In this document: positions 1 to 7,423 of the stretch, piece after piece
Layout: the number at the start of each line of letters is the position of its first letter
Numbering within the stretch: position 1 is the first letter of the stretch
Origin: Mycobacterium helveticum
GTDB lineage: Bacteria > Actinomycetota > Actinomycetes > Mycobacteriales > Mycobacteriaceae
Direction of reading: 5' to 3'
DNA: 33,172 nucleotides
Assembly (NCBI RefSeq): GCF_007714205.1
Contig: NZ_VMQU01000056.1
Location: forward strand, 1 to 33,172
The notes under the pieces: model-generated
Seen by the model: only the letters and a program-made list of their open reading frames with translations
What the model was told of the DNA's origin: nothing
Database searches by the model: none
Program-made: the position numbers and the translations under genes

Positions 1-1998
1 GGTTTGGGCGGGGTCGAACAGCAAGGTGCCGCGGCCGTCGGTGCGGCGGCTGGTCAGCAGTCCTTTGCTGTTCCAGTGTTTGATCGTTGTTATTGTGACG
101 CCGAACTTTTCGGCGGTCTCATCGGTGGTGAGCCAGCCGTTGTCGCGAAGCCGCTGATGGTGGCTGGGGATGTTGCGGGCATGACACAGTGCGCGCAGCC
201 GTGTCGCGGTGAACGGTTTGTCCCAGCCGGTGCGGCGGCCGCGTTCGTTGAGCAGCGCGGCGGTGGTGTGGTAGGGGTGCTCGTCGAGTAACTGGTCGGC
301 GAGTTTCATGGTGTCGTCGGTGGTGGTGTGCAACTCCCAGGCGGTTCTCGGGCGAGGCAGTGTCATGGTGTGGTGCTGCCCGCCGGACAGGCGGACCGAG
401 ACGGTGATGTGCTGGCCGGTCTTGACGAGGGTGACGTCGGTGACCAGCAACCGGATCAGCCGTTTGCGTTCGCGCATGGGAGTGGCCGGGTCGTTCCACA
501 GGGCCGGGAAATCGGCCGCCAGTGCGCGTATCCGGTCGCGGTGCGCGTTGTCCAGGGGACGCTCGGCATTGGTCTTGGCGGTATCGTAATCGTCTTTGGC
601 GGTTGCGAGTTCACGCAGCGCGGTGTTGTAGTCGGCTTCGAGGTGGTCGGCGACGAGCCGGTTGGTGGGGTCGACGGCGAGGTAGCGGCGCCGGGCCAGA
701 TCGGCGGTGTGTTGGGCACGCTGGACGTGGGCGGCGCGGATACGATCGGCGTGCTCGGCCTGCGCGGTGATCTCATCGGTGACGGTGAGCGCTACCTCCA
801 GCGCCAGTGGGGTGAGGCGGTCCAGGATCAGCTCGGCGACGGCGGTGTCCACCCCTGCGCCACACACGTTTTGACAGACCGGGGTGCCGGTGGCGATTCC
901 TTCACGCTGGCACGCGTAGTCGGGTACCAGTGTGCCGTTGCAGCGTTTGTGGTAGCGCACGGTCATCCGCTTTCCGCACTTACCGCAGACGACCAGCCCT
1001 TGTAGCAGGGCGGGGCCTTCCCGGGCGGGTCCGGCCTTGCGGTCGTCACCGTGGGTGGCGGCGTTGGCGGCCAGAGTGGCCTGGTTGGCGTCGAATTGGG
1101 CGAAGGTGATGTATCCGGGGTGGGCGTCGGGCAGCAGCACGGTCCATTCTTCGCGGGGTTTGACGATGGTGCGCACCGTGCCGTTGGGTGCGCTCAGGTG
1201 GCGTTTGCGTCCGTAGCAGTAGGCGCCGGCGTATCGGGGGTTGTGCAAGGTGTCGAGCACATGGTCGTGGCCCAACGGTTTCCAGTAAAGCTGGCCGGCG
1301 CGTGGGCCGGTGAGGTGACGCGCGGGGAAGGTCAGCTGCTGGGCGGCGAAGGCTTTGACGACCGCGCGAGCCGATCCGGTCCGGGTGAATTCGTCGAACA
1401 GGTGGGTGAGCGCGTCGCGGACGCCGGTGTCGGGGTCGAGTACGACGTCGCCGGCTGGGTCGTAGACCAGCCCGATCGGTAGGCGCACCGGCAGTTGCCC
1501 GCGGCGGGCCTTGGCCAGCAGCCCACCCTGCATCCGGGCCTGTAAGAAGTGCAGTTCGGCCTCGCTCATCGTGCCTTTGAGGCCCAGCAGCAGCCGATCG
1601 TTGAAATCGCACGGGTCATACAGGCCGTCTTCGTCGCAGATCAAGGTGTTGTTCAGGGCGCAGATCTGCAGCAGCTTGTGCCAGTCGGCGTTGTTTCGGG
1701 CCAGCCGTGAGCATTCCAACCCGAGCACGATCCCGGCCTTGCCCAGTGAGACGTCGGCGACGAGTCGCTGGAAGCCTTCCCGGTCGGCAGCACTGGCGCC
1801 GGAGTGGCCCTGGTCAACGTCGATGACGATGACGTTGCCGTGGTCCCAGCCCAGCGCGGTGGCCTTGCTGCGCAGGTCGTACTGGCGGCGCGCCGATTCG
1901 GTGTTGTTGACGACCTGATACAACGTCGATTGCCGGACATACAGATAGGCATCGCGGCGCAGATGCGCGACGGTGACCTTGGAGGAGGTGTCGTTCAC
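1..1998 (-). CDS. Large serine recombinase with zinc ribbon and C-terminal MerR-like HTH (3' end off window)
   Basis: An open frame of 666 codons runs from GTG at 1998 through position 1 without a stop, so the C-terminus lies outside the window. An SD-like AAAGGAA sits 7 nt before the GTG. The N-terminal resolvase domain (about residues 15-150) has YVRQST with candidate catalytic Ser24. A recombinase domain follows (GLLAKARRGQLPVRLPIGL, about 150-260). A zinc ribbon starts near residue 332 (CGKCGKRM, then YACQRE and a further CxxxC). A charged helical stretch (about 390-470) comes next. Near 620-660 a MerR-like segment reads WLTTDETAEKFGVTITTIKHW. Large serine recombinases cut and rejoin DNA through a phosphoserine link, usually to integrate or excise an element. 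It is the last gene of a minus-strand cluster with the genes at 2058-2456, 2413-2895 and 3055-3333. The fold call is firm; the DNA it moves is unknown. Confidence 0.9.
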   Translation of the reverse strand, partial: MNDTSSKVTVAHLRRDAYLYVRQSTLYQVVNNTESARRQYDLRSKATALGWDHGNVIVIDVDQGHSGASAADREGFQRLVADVSLGKAGIVLGLECSRLARNNADWHKLLQICALNNTLICDEDGLYDPCDFNDRLLLGLKGTMSEAELHFLQARMQGGLLAKARRGQLPVRLPIGLVYDPAGDVVLDPDTGVRDALTHLFDEFTRTGSARAVVKAFAAQQLTFPARHLTGPRAGQLYWKPLGHDHVLDTLHNPRYAGAYCYGRKRHLSAPNGTVRTIVKPREEWTVLLPDAHPGYITFAQFDANQATLAANAATHGDDRKAGPAREGPALLQGLVVCGKCGKRMTVRYHKRCNGTLVPDYACQREGIATGTPVCQNVCGAGVDTAVAELILDRLTPLALEVALTVTDEITAQAEHADRIRAAHVQRAQHTADLARRRYLAVDPTNRLVADHLEADYNTALRELATAKDDYDTAKTNAERPLDNAHRDRIRALAADFPALWNDPATPMRERKRLIRLLVTDVTLVKTGQHITVSVRLSGGQHHTMTLPRPRTAWELHTTTDDTMKLADQLLDEHPYHTTAALLNERGRRTGWDKPFTATRLRALCHARNIPSHHQRLRDNGWLTTDETAEKFGVTITTIKHWNSKGLLTSRRTDGRGTLLFDPAQT

Positions 1999-2057
1999 GA
2001 GACGTTTCCTTTCACGGGCCAGGGGTGAGCACGGGTGATCGATGACCGGGGTCGGCT

Positions 2058-2456
2058 TTAGTTGGCGTGTGCCAACGTCATCGCCGCCAGCACCGCGACG
2101 ATGTCGGCGGTCACGGCAGGCAGAAACGCACAGCAGGCCGAGGGATCTTCACCTCCTTTGGTGCTGGGAATCGACGTGGATGGGGTCGTGGTGGACAAGG
2201 TCGAGGCCTGCGCTTGCGTTCCTGCCGTGCCATCGAGACCGGCACCGGCGGTGGGCCACGCGCGCATCCAGGCGGCCATCCCCTTGGTGGCCAGCACACC
2301 CCAGCCCAGCCGCCAGCCGTCGGTATGACCGGCCAGCACCTGGGCACGCAACTGTTCGTAGCCTTGAACCAGTTCCAGCGGATCGCCGCCGAAATCCCCG
2401 ACGGTGTTGCGGTCAGGGACTTTTCGAACCCTGGTCGGGCTCCCCGGCCCGACCAA
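2058..2456 (-). CDS. Unknown small protein of the recombinase module
   Basis: The readable part contains DFGGDPLELVQGYEQLRAQ and later GMAAWMRAW, ending in a low-complexity Thr/Ser-rich tail and TAA at 2058. I do not recognise a functional domain. I recall similar GYEQLRAQVLAG proteins between an HTH protein and a recombinase in other genomes, so I treat it as part of that module. The start is uncertain. The only plausible one before the conserved segment is TTG at 2456, which overlaps the end of the upstream HTH gene (stop at 2413) by about 44 nt, consistent with translational coupling. The recombinase starts 59 nt downstream. It could be an accessory DNA-binding or regulatory subunit, but nothing in the sequence proves it. 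Confidence 0.5.
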   Translation of the reverse strand: MVGPGSPTRVRKVPDRNTVGDFGGDPLELVQGYEQLRAQVLAGHTDGWRLGWGVLATKGMAAWMRAWPTAGAGLDGTAGTQAQASTLSTTTPSTSIPSTKGGEDPSACCAFLPAVTADIVAVLAAMTLAHAN

Positions 2457-2895
2457 GCGCGCGTTCGATCGAGCGGGGATGCACCCGTAGACCGAACCGC
2501 GCCAGCACCGATTCCGCCAACTGGGACGGCCGCAGTGTCGCATCGGCTTCCCGCAGCGACTGGATGTGGTCGATGACCTCGCTGGTGAGTTTGTGCGCGC
2601 CACGCGGGCCCGGTTTGGCCGGCACCAACGCCGGCAACCCACCGGCAGCCAGCGCGGCCGCCGCCTGGTAGTAGGACTGCCGCGAGAACCCGAATGCCGC
2701 AGCGGCCGCACTCACACTCGCGCCGTCTTTGTTGACCCGACGCAGCATCTCGTATTTGACCTGCACCACGTCGCGTGCATCGAAGAAATCGTCCGCGGCG
2801 AACACCTCGTCGGCCACGGCCTCCGGATGCGGATTCAACGTCCTGCCGGCGCGCAGCGCATCGGCCTTCGTATCGTTGCTGCGCCGGCTGCTCAC
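2413..2895 (-). CDS. Helix-turn-helix protein of the recombinase module
   Basis: The 160-residue protein starts at GTG 2895, with a GGGAGG ribosome site 4-5 nt before it. Residues about 45-85 form a transposase-type HTH (EMLRRVNKDGASVSAAAAAF, then FSRQSYYQAAAAL). Residues about 100-150 form a second helical segment (LTSEVIDHIQSLREADATLR, then VHPRSIERAL) like the second HTH of IS3/IS481-type DNA-binding regions. No catalytic DDE domain follows, so it is not a complete transposase. It sits between the DUF5372 gene and the unknown small gene on the same strand. The likely role is recognition of element ends or autoregulation of the recombinase module, inferred from fold and position. Confidence 0.75.
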   Translation of the reverse strand: MSSRRSNDTKADALRAGRTLNPHPEAVADEVFAADDFFDARDVVQVKYEMLRRVNKDGASVSAAAAAFGFSRQSYYQAAAALAAGGLPALVPAKPGPRGAHKLTSEVIDHIQSLREADATLRPSQLAESVLARFGLRVHPRSIERALGRAGEPDQGSKSP

Positions 2896-3054
2896 GTCGC
2901 CTCCCTAACTTGACTGTCCATGTAATTATGCCTTTAGCAATCTTCGCAATCGCATCGACACGCCATCGCAGCGGCCAGATACACGCTATAACAACAGTCA
3001 GTGCTGCCATGGTGAGAAGATGCGACCCCAGATGCGGCATAATCCGCATGACAG

Positions 3055-3333
3055 TCACGGCGTAATCTCCCTGACATCCGATGCGTCGCCCGAGGACAGC
3101 CGCGCTATCAAATCGGCCAGTTCCAACAGTCGCGCGACGTGAAACGGCGCACGGCCGGCGGCGACCACCACAAACGGGTCCTCGGCCGCCATGTCGGTCC
3201 ACTCCACCGGCAGCGAGACCAGCGCCCCGCCCTCATCGCAGACATAGACCCGCTCGCGGTCCCAGTTCTTACGCCGCTTCACGAACTCCAGCCGGCGACC
3301 GAACAACGGATGGAACCGGTGCGTCACCAGCAC
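3055..3333 (-). CDS. DUF5372-like protein, first gene of the recombinase module
   Basis: This 92-residue protein reads VTHRFHPLFGRRLEFVKRRK, then WTDMAAEDPFVVVAAGRAPF and a helical LLELADLIARL tail. It matches my recollection of the DUF5372 family, found next to recombinases of the type at 1-1998. The function is unknown. The beta-rich N-terminus resembles a small DNA or protein interaction module. The start is doubtful: GTG at 3333 or the in-frame GTG at 3327. Neither has a clear ribosome site, and an ISL3 transposase remnant begins within a few bases upstream, so the N-terminus may have been clipped by that insertion. The gap of about 160 nt to the next module gene shows no convincing gene. 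Confidence 0.6.
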   Translation of the reverse strand: MLVTHRFHPLFGRRLEFVKRRKNWDRERVYVCDEGGALVSLPVEWTDMAAEDPFVVVAAGRAPFHVARLLELADLIARLSSGDASDVREITP

Positions 3334-3339
3334 CTGCGT

Positions 3340-3530
3340 CCAACAAGCCGAATCGTCGGTATCAGGTGTACTCGACGGTCCTATCGAACGCGGCCACCGA
3401 GGGCTACAACCGCCTCGTCAAACAGGTCAAACGCGCCGCCTGCGGCTTCCGCAACCCCACCAACTCGGCCCGCCGGATACGCTTCCACTGCACCCGCAAA
3501 CAGCGGGCCGCAACCCGGACTTGCAGCTGA
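3340..3530 (+). pseudogene. ISL3-family transposase C-terminal remnant
   Basis: Only the last roughly 55 residues of a transposase remain, containing LSNAATEGYNRLVKQVKRAA, then CGFRNPTNSARRIRFHC and a TGA at 3528-3530. The N-A-x-x-E-x-x-N block followed by VKR and a G-F/Y-x-F/N segment is the end of the ISL3 catalytic domain, including the final acidic residue. Everything upstream, including the zinc finger and first two catalytic acids, is missing. It belongs to a different subgroup from the transposase at 31853 onward, so it is not a second copy of that element. It marks the left boundary of the recombinase module. Confidence 0.65.
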
Positions 3531-3776
3531 TTGCCCGGTCAAAATCGAAGAGCCGTGAAACCGCCTCAAATCGGTGCGACACGGCGCGACCGGTGAGACG
3601 TGCTACCGCCTTCGACCTGGACTTTTGAGATCACATGAACACGCGAAAACCCCTGGCCCGTAGCTCATAACTCAGGGGTCCGGGGCGACAGGCGGCTCGA
3701 CACTTCGCTACAGTGCGGACTCATCCGGGGTGGTCATTCCGTCGGGAATCGGTTTCCTGGCTTTATGATTCGTGGT
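3531..3776. other. Non-coding gap between transposase remnant and toxin gene
   Basis: No credible gene is seen on either strand. A possible weak hairpin pairs the CCCCT near 3651 with the AGGGG near 3674. The gap may contain the decayed right end of the ISL3 element and a terminator for the toxin-antitoxin operon that ends at 3777, but I cannot identify an inverted repeat. Confidence 0.4.
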
Positions 3777-4664
3777 TCAGGTGTGCGCCGGAAAAGACGC
3801 GAGGGCCGTTTCCACCTCGTGAAGGTCTCGCTCGTTGCATTGTGTCCAGCGCTGCTCGTCGGCGTCGAAGTGAGTAAGGAAGGCATAGCGGCTGCGGATG
3901 GTGGCGATCCAGTCCTTCAGACGCACGGGCTTGGTGAGGTAGCCGATGTCTTCTTGACGGAACTCGCGCTCGTCCCGGGGCCTGAGGATCTCCTGCGGAT
4001 CGACTGGCTTGGTTCCGCGGCAGTCGACTACGACGTCGCGGTAGACCTTGAGCACCCAGAGCCGGCGGACGAGGGACTCATCGAACGCGCCCGAAGTTGC
4101 GAACCACTGCAGATCGTAGAGGTCTCGTGCCAGCGACACTCGGCGGTAGCGTGCGAGCTTCTCGGCGACGGCCTCCTCGACGCGCACTACGGGAGTCGTC
4201 GGCAGGACGAAGTCGTACCTGTCGTGGATCGGCAGCCGTACTGGGTCGAGCATCTCTGGTGCCAGGCTGAGCGCGTGTCGCGCTAGCTCTATCTTGGCAC
4301 CCAGCTGCGGCCGGCCGAACGGCGTGTCGACCAACAGGTCACCACGCCGACCGTCATCACCGAGATTTTCAATCGCGAAAATGAAGCCGTCGACCTCGAC
4401 GCGGTCGAGAGCCTGCAAAGCGGCGAGCGCCACCTGTTCATCGGGCGCGGCGAAGTCGAGGTCGGTCGAGAAACGGCCAGCGTTGCCTGCTCTAAACTTT
4501 CGCAGCGCGGTGCCGCCCTTGAAAACCAGGCCGCGTGCGAAGAGCCCGGCGTTGTGAAGCAGATGCAACGCGTGATCCTGGGCAATGTCGAGAAGAGCGG
4601 CATCGCGTCCACCCCTGACGCCTTGATAGTGGCGCGCGAGGTGCCCCTCGGTAATCCGGGTCAC
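3777..4664 (-). CDS. abiEii: AbiEii/MenT-type nucleotidyltransferase toxin
   Basis: The 295-residue protein carries the toxin signature of the DNA polymerase beta-like nucleotidyltransferase fold: FKGGTALRK at residues 48-56, then RFSTDLDFA at 64-72 with the metal-binding Asp pair D68/D70. A later EKLARYRRVSLARDLYDLQ is typical of the AbiEii family. Members transfer nucleotides to tRNA or related RNAs and stop translation; M. tuberculosis MenT toxins belong here. ATG at 4664 overlaps the end of the antitoxin gene by 4 nt, so the two are translationally coupled with the antitoxin first. Length and motifs are complete, so it is probably active. The phage-defence role is inferred from the founding lactococcal system. 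Confidence 0.88.
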   Translation of the reverse strand: MTRITEGHLARHYQGVRGGRDAALLDIAQDHALHLLHNAGLFARGLVFKGGTALRKFRAGNAGRFSTDLDFAAPDEQVALAALQALDRVEVDGFIFAIENLGDDGRRGDLLVDTPFGRPQLGAKIELARHALSLAPEMLDPVRLPIHDRYDFVLPTTPVVRVEEAVAEKLARYRRVSLARDLYDLQWFATSGAFDESLVRRLWVLKVYRDVVVDCRGTKPVDPQEILRPRDEREFRQEDIGYLTKPVRLKDWIATIRSRYAFLTHFDADEQRWTQCNERDLHEVETALASFPAHT

Positions 4665-5482
4665 GATCCGGTGCCCACGGTGAGGTATCGGTGCAGCAGG
4701 GTGTCGTTGACGTTGGTCTCGGCGTCGAAGAAACCTGCACCGGCGACACGCGGTCCAAGCCAGACCGTCTCTGTCGCCGGGTAGGTAGCGACGATCGCGG
4801 CTCGGGCGTCGTTGGTGCCTGCCGACCCGAGAAGGTATGCGGCACGCTGCGCCGCTGCACGCGGCCTAGTCTTCAGCAAGCCGATGACGGTATCGAGGTT
4901 CACGCGCGGGACGGCATCGGGCAGCCATTGGCTGAGGCCGGCTACGTCCTTGTAGGCCGACGGGCGCACCGCAATACCGACGATCAGTCCCTCGAGGTTC
5001 CATGACGGCAGTCCGTTGACCGTCGTCAGCCCGGCGTCGGGCAACTCGATGCGGACGTACCGCCAATCACCGGCAAGTGCTTTAGGAAAGGGTTGCTCGG
5101 CCGGCAGGGCGACGACTTCTTGCTCCGGTAACCGCTGGGCCAGCCCGAGGACCGATGCAGCTGTTTCCATTGCCAGCACACCGCGCCAATCAGGGTCCAC
5201 GGCGCGCTGCGCGCGGAACTCGATGAAGCGATCACCAGAGCCGTAGGCACCACCGCGCGCCCCGGGAAGGAACTCCCAAGCGTGGCGGGTGCGCAGTTTT
5301 CCCAGCCAGCCGCCGCGCTGGAGTTCGTAGGCGAGGCGCTGTGTCGCCGCTTCGTCACCGGCAAGCCCGACTTGGCGCATGACCGCGGCCAGCCGACCTG
5401 ACGTCACGACCAGGTCGCCGTCGAGTTCGAGCTGCTCGACCACGTCGGCGACCGAGCGCGGGATGACTCGAGCCACTGTCAA
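4661..5482 (-). CDS. abiEi: AbiEi-type antitoxin of the type IV pair
   Basis: The 273-residue protein precedes and overlaps the AbiEii toxin. Residues 1-95 form a winged-helix region (VTSGRLAAVMRQVGLAGDE, then LAYELQRGGWLGKLRTRHAW) as in AbiEi proteins that bind their own promoter. The remainder is the conserved C-terminal domain needed for neutralisation, including a YLLGSAG segment and a final TVWLGP strand. TTG at 5482 is preferred because GAGAGG lies about 6 nt upstream; GTG at 5476 is the alternative. In this family antitoxin and toxin do not necessarily contact each other. Promoter and operator should lie between 5483 and about 5600, where a long inverted repeat occurs. Confidence 0.85.
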   Translation of the reverse strand: MTVARVIPRSVADVVEQLELDGDLVVTSGRLAAVMRQVGLAGDEAATQRLAYELQRGGWLGKLRTRHAWEFLPGARGGAYGSGDRFIEFRAQRAVDPDWRGVLAMETAASVLGLAQRLPEQEVVALPAEQPFPKALAGDWRYVRIELPDAGLTTVNGLPSWNLEGLIVGIAVRPSAYKDVAGLSQWLPDAVPRVNLDTVIGLLKTRPRAAAQRAAYLLGSAGTNDARAAIVATYPATETVWLGPRVAGAGFFDAETNVNDTLLHRYLTVGTGS

Positions 5483-5580
5483 TCACCACCTCTCTTTGGT
5501 CAATATTAACGAACTGCGGTTGCAGATGACAGTCCTAATTGGAGCGGCGTGCGGAGAACATGCCGTCTATGGGGGCGGTC

Positions 5581-5607
5581 CGGCGCGTTGACGCCGTCAA
5601 CACGCCG
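5581..5607. promoter_or_regulatory. Long inverted repeat upstream of the AbiE pair
   Basis: CGGCG-n-GTTGAC pairs with GTCAAC-n-CGCCG around a 3-nt centre, giving 11 paired positions per arm with one mismatch per arm. It lies about 100 nt before the antitoxin start and about 95 nt before the first attachment-like repeat. It could be an AbiEi operator, a hairpin terminator or an integrase arm site; the sequence alone does not decide. Confidence 0.45.
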
Positions 5608-5700
5608 AACCGAAACCCGCAGGTGACGAACTGCACTGAAATCGATCGAAGGAGATCGAAGCCGCTGGTAGAGACGTTGATGGACACCGAATCCAGGGGT

Positions 5701-5720
5701 TCGAGTCCCCTTAGCTCCAC
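5701..5720 (+). repeat. Attachment-like direct repeat, copy 1 (tRNA/tmRNA 3' end)
   Basis: The 20-nt core TCGAGTCCCCTTAGCTCCAC recurs at 8870-8889. With the preceding CAGGGGT it folds as a T-arm (AGGGG/CCCCT with a TTCGAGT loop) followed by TAGCTCC-A. That acceptor strand would pair, allowing G-U, with the GGGGCTG start of tmRNA. Upstream bases do not form the rest of a tRNA or tmRNA, so this is a duplicated 3' end of the kind integrases leave behind, not an intact gene. Confidence 0.7.
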
Positions 5721-5965
5721 TTTTCGGACACCTGGGTGTCCTTACTGGAACCACCCTGAACTTCGTTCTGCGATGGTGCGTCCCGGTGAGCGCATAGATG
5801 CCCGTCTGTCCATTCGCGTGGGCTGCCCATGGGGAGCGGCCGCCGTCGCCAGGCAACCCTTTGGGACAGGATTTGATTGACGCCAAGTCTCTGGGTTTTC
5901 AGACACGGGCCTCTGCTGGTCGCGGCAGCGACAGCCCGGGCGGGCTGGCTGAGGATCGATCTGGC

Positions 5966-6247
5966 TTACCGGCGCTCGGCGGGCTCGCCGTAGCGTTCCT
6001 GAGCGGCCTGGCGGCTGGTGCCGAGCATGGCTGCGATCTGAGTCCACGTGTGCCCGTGTTCTCGGGCCTCGGCCACGGCATCGGCCAACTCCACCTGACT
6101 GCTGGCAACAGCGCGTACGGCGTCACCGATGCGGCGCAACCGACTGGCATCGGCGTCCGGCGAAGCGATAGCCGCGGGGTCGAGCGAGTCGAGCCACCGC
6201 TCGGCGGCCTCGGCGGCTTGCTGGAGCTGTTCACGGGTTCGGGGCAT
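5966..6247 (-). CDS. Helix-turn-helix antitoxin-like protein
   Basis: The 93-residue protein begins MPRTREQLQQAAEAAERWLD and ends with an HTH (HTWTQIAAMLGTSRQAAQER, residues about 67-86). ATG 6247 is chosen because AAAGAGG lies 8 nt upstream; ATG 6253, two codons earlier, overlaps the stop of the preceding reading frame by one base. The frame is open further upstream to 6391, but that stretch belongs to the broken toxin gene read in a shifted frame. Proteins of this type follow small toxins and repress their own operon. Here the antitoxin is intact while the toxin is not, and two palindromic repeats sit upstream of the operon. Confidence 0.7.
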   Translation of the reverse strand: MPRTREQLQQAAEAAERWLDSLDPAAIASPDADASRLRRIGDAVRAVASSQVELADAVAEAREHGHTWTQIAAMLGTSRQAAQERYGEPAERR

Positions 6248-6252
6248 GTCCA

Positions 6253-6488
6253 TCACCTCTTTAAGTGCTCGTAGAACTTGGGACTTGGGGCGGAGCGCCA
6301 TGGCGTGGATCGCCACCGGCTGGCCGTCGTCATCGGCGAACAACGACCTCAAGGAGTCGGTCGGTTCGGTCGGCACCGATGTCGAGGTCACGGTCGCCCT
6401 GGCTCACGACGCGGATAGCGTTGCGGACTGCGTGCTCGATTTCTTCGTCAGCAACGCCGTGTTTACGGGCGTTGCCTGCGGTCTCCAC
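6253..6488 (-). pseudogene. Small toxin-like gene with two frameshifts
   Basis: Read with two corrections, the gene encodes about 76 residues: VETAGNARKHGVADEEIEHA, then DRDLDIGADRTDRLLEVVV, then ADDDGQPVAIHAMALRPKFY and EHLKR-stop. The HAMxLRPKFY ending and the RLLEVVV core resemble small BrnT/DUF4258-like toxins (recognised weakly, from memory). As written, an extra base near 6340 shifts the frame in the VVV segment, and a tandem 7-bp duplication of ACTTGGG (6276-6282 and 6283-6289) shifts it again before FYEHLK. Its restored stop TGA (6255-6253) overlaps the first possible antitoxin ATG as TGATG. The toxin is therefore predicted to be inactive. Confidence 0.6.
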
Positions 6489-6534
6489 ATGCGCAGGTTA
6501 CCTTGCCCGCCGTCCCATGTGCAAGTTACCTTGC
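6488..6534. promoter_or_regulatory. Two direct repeats, probable operators of the broken toxin-antitoxin operon
   Basis: CATGCGCAGGTTACCTTGC (6488-6506) and CATGTGCAAGTTACCTTGC (6516-6534) match at 17 of 19 positions, 28 nt apart start to start. The second contains the palindrome GCAAG-n4-CTTGC; the first has it with one mismatch. They lie at and just upstream of the first codon on the minus strand, where an autoregulating HTH antitoxin would bind. Confidence 0.6.
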
Positions 6535-6748
6535 GCATCTCCGAGGCTGCGCGCGGACCCGGGGAGAAGGGGGATTTGATACTCCTGTTTCTCTCCTAGT
6601 CAGACCTTTACTCGGGATCTCGCCTTTGCCGAGACTATGGACCGGCCCGGGTCAGGCGGCAGCGCCAGGCGGGCGAGCGCCGCGCCCGGGCCATCCCGGG
6701 TTTCATGCACCATGCGGGACTCGCCCGTACGGCATGGTCGTTTAACGC

Positions 6749-7200
6749 TCAGACCATCCAGCCTCGTCGCGTTCGTAGCCGGACGTTTCGCCGGCGAAGC
6801 GCCGTGCCGACGGTTGTGTGCGAGACGTCGAAGCGAGCGCCGAGCCACGCGAGCGAACGGCCAGTCGCCTACAGCATTGCGGCTTCGCTGACCTGTTCAT
6901 TGTTCAGACCTTGGCGGCGGATGGTGATGCCCTGCTCACGGAGGACCGTGGCGACACGAGTCTTAGAGATGCCGTAGCGAGCGCCGATTTGCTGGGTGGT
7001 TTCGCCGGCTTCGTAGCGCTGCACGATGTCGGTGATGTCTTCGGCGGCCAGGAACCGTTTGGAGCGCGGTTTCAGGCCATCATCGGGGGATGAGGGTGGA
7101 CAAGCGGGTGATTCGTTGACCCGCTTGCGCAGATCAGTCCATCCTTTACAGAGGTGGCCAAGGTTCGAGTACGTTCCTATTGCCTCCCTATTGCCTCCAC
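6749..7200 (-). pseudogene. Broken double-HTH gene
   Basis: The reconstructed protein starts VEAIGTYSNLGHLCKGWTDL, continues LKPRSKRFLAAEDITDIVQR and QQIGARYGISKTRVATVLRE (first HTH), and ends SLAWLGARFDVSHTTVGTAL with RTRRGWMV (second HTH). Two lesions break it: an 11-bp tandem duplication (7176-7186 and 7187-7197) shifts the frame just after the start, and an in-frame TAG at 6869-6871 replaces what looks like a Tyr codon between the HTHs. The HTHs resemble the DNA-binding ends of Hin-type resolvases, but no catalytic domain is present, so the original gene was probably a small DNA-binding protein of the island. Confidence 0.6.
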
Positions 7201-7354
7201 CAGTGAAGAATCCGTCGTGAACACGCCTTATTCTTGATTTTGGCGTTTGCTGTCCGCGTCGTCTGGGTCGATATTTGACGACAACGAGCGGATGGGGATC
7301 ACTTCCTGGATATTGATGTATCGGCCGCGGTTGCCGGAACGGGCGAATCCAGTT

Positions 7355-7394
7355 TGTCGAAAACAGCGAGTGTGGACTGTCGAAAACGACGAGT
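7355..7394 (+). promoter_or_regulatory. Direct repeats upstream of the DUF4143 ATPase
   Basis: TGTCGAAAACAGCGAGT (7355-7371) and TGTCGAAAACGACGAGT (7378-7394) are near-identical and 23 nt apart. A weaker GGTCGGAAATG follows near 7399. They end about 30 nt before the ATPase start, a position suited to an operator or activator site. Confidence 0.5.
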
Positions 7395-7423
7395 ATGAGT
7401 GGTCGGAAATGTAGACTGGTGTC

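Noticed and set aside
328..1005. Long plus-strand frames in the first 2 kb
   Set aside because: They are antisense to the recombinase, whose catalytic and zinc-ribbon motifs read continuously on the minus strand.
2896..3054. Short hydrophobic frame (HLLTMAALTVVIACIWPLRW) as a membrane peptide
   Set aside because: No ribosome site or defined start, and the frame runs on antisense-like through the HTH gene.
5535..5720. Open frame on the minus strand starting MELRGLEPLDSVS
   Set aside because: It reads antisense through the tRNA/tmRNA-type 3' end. Such LRGLEPL proteins are classic artefacts of these sites.
5500..5720. Intact tmRNA or tRNA gene ending at 5720
   Set aside because: No tag-peptide coding segment, no GGGGCTG start at a fitting distance and no D- or anticodon arm can be folded.
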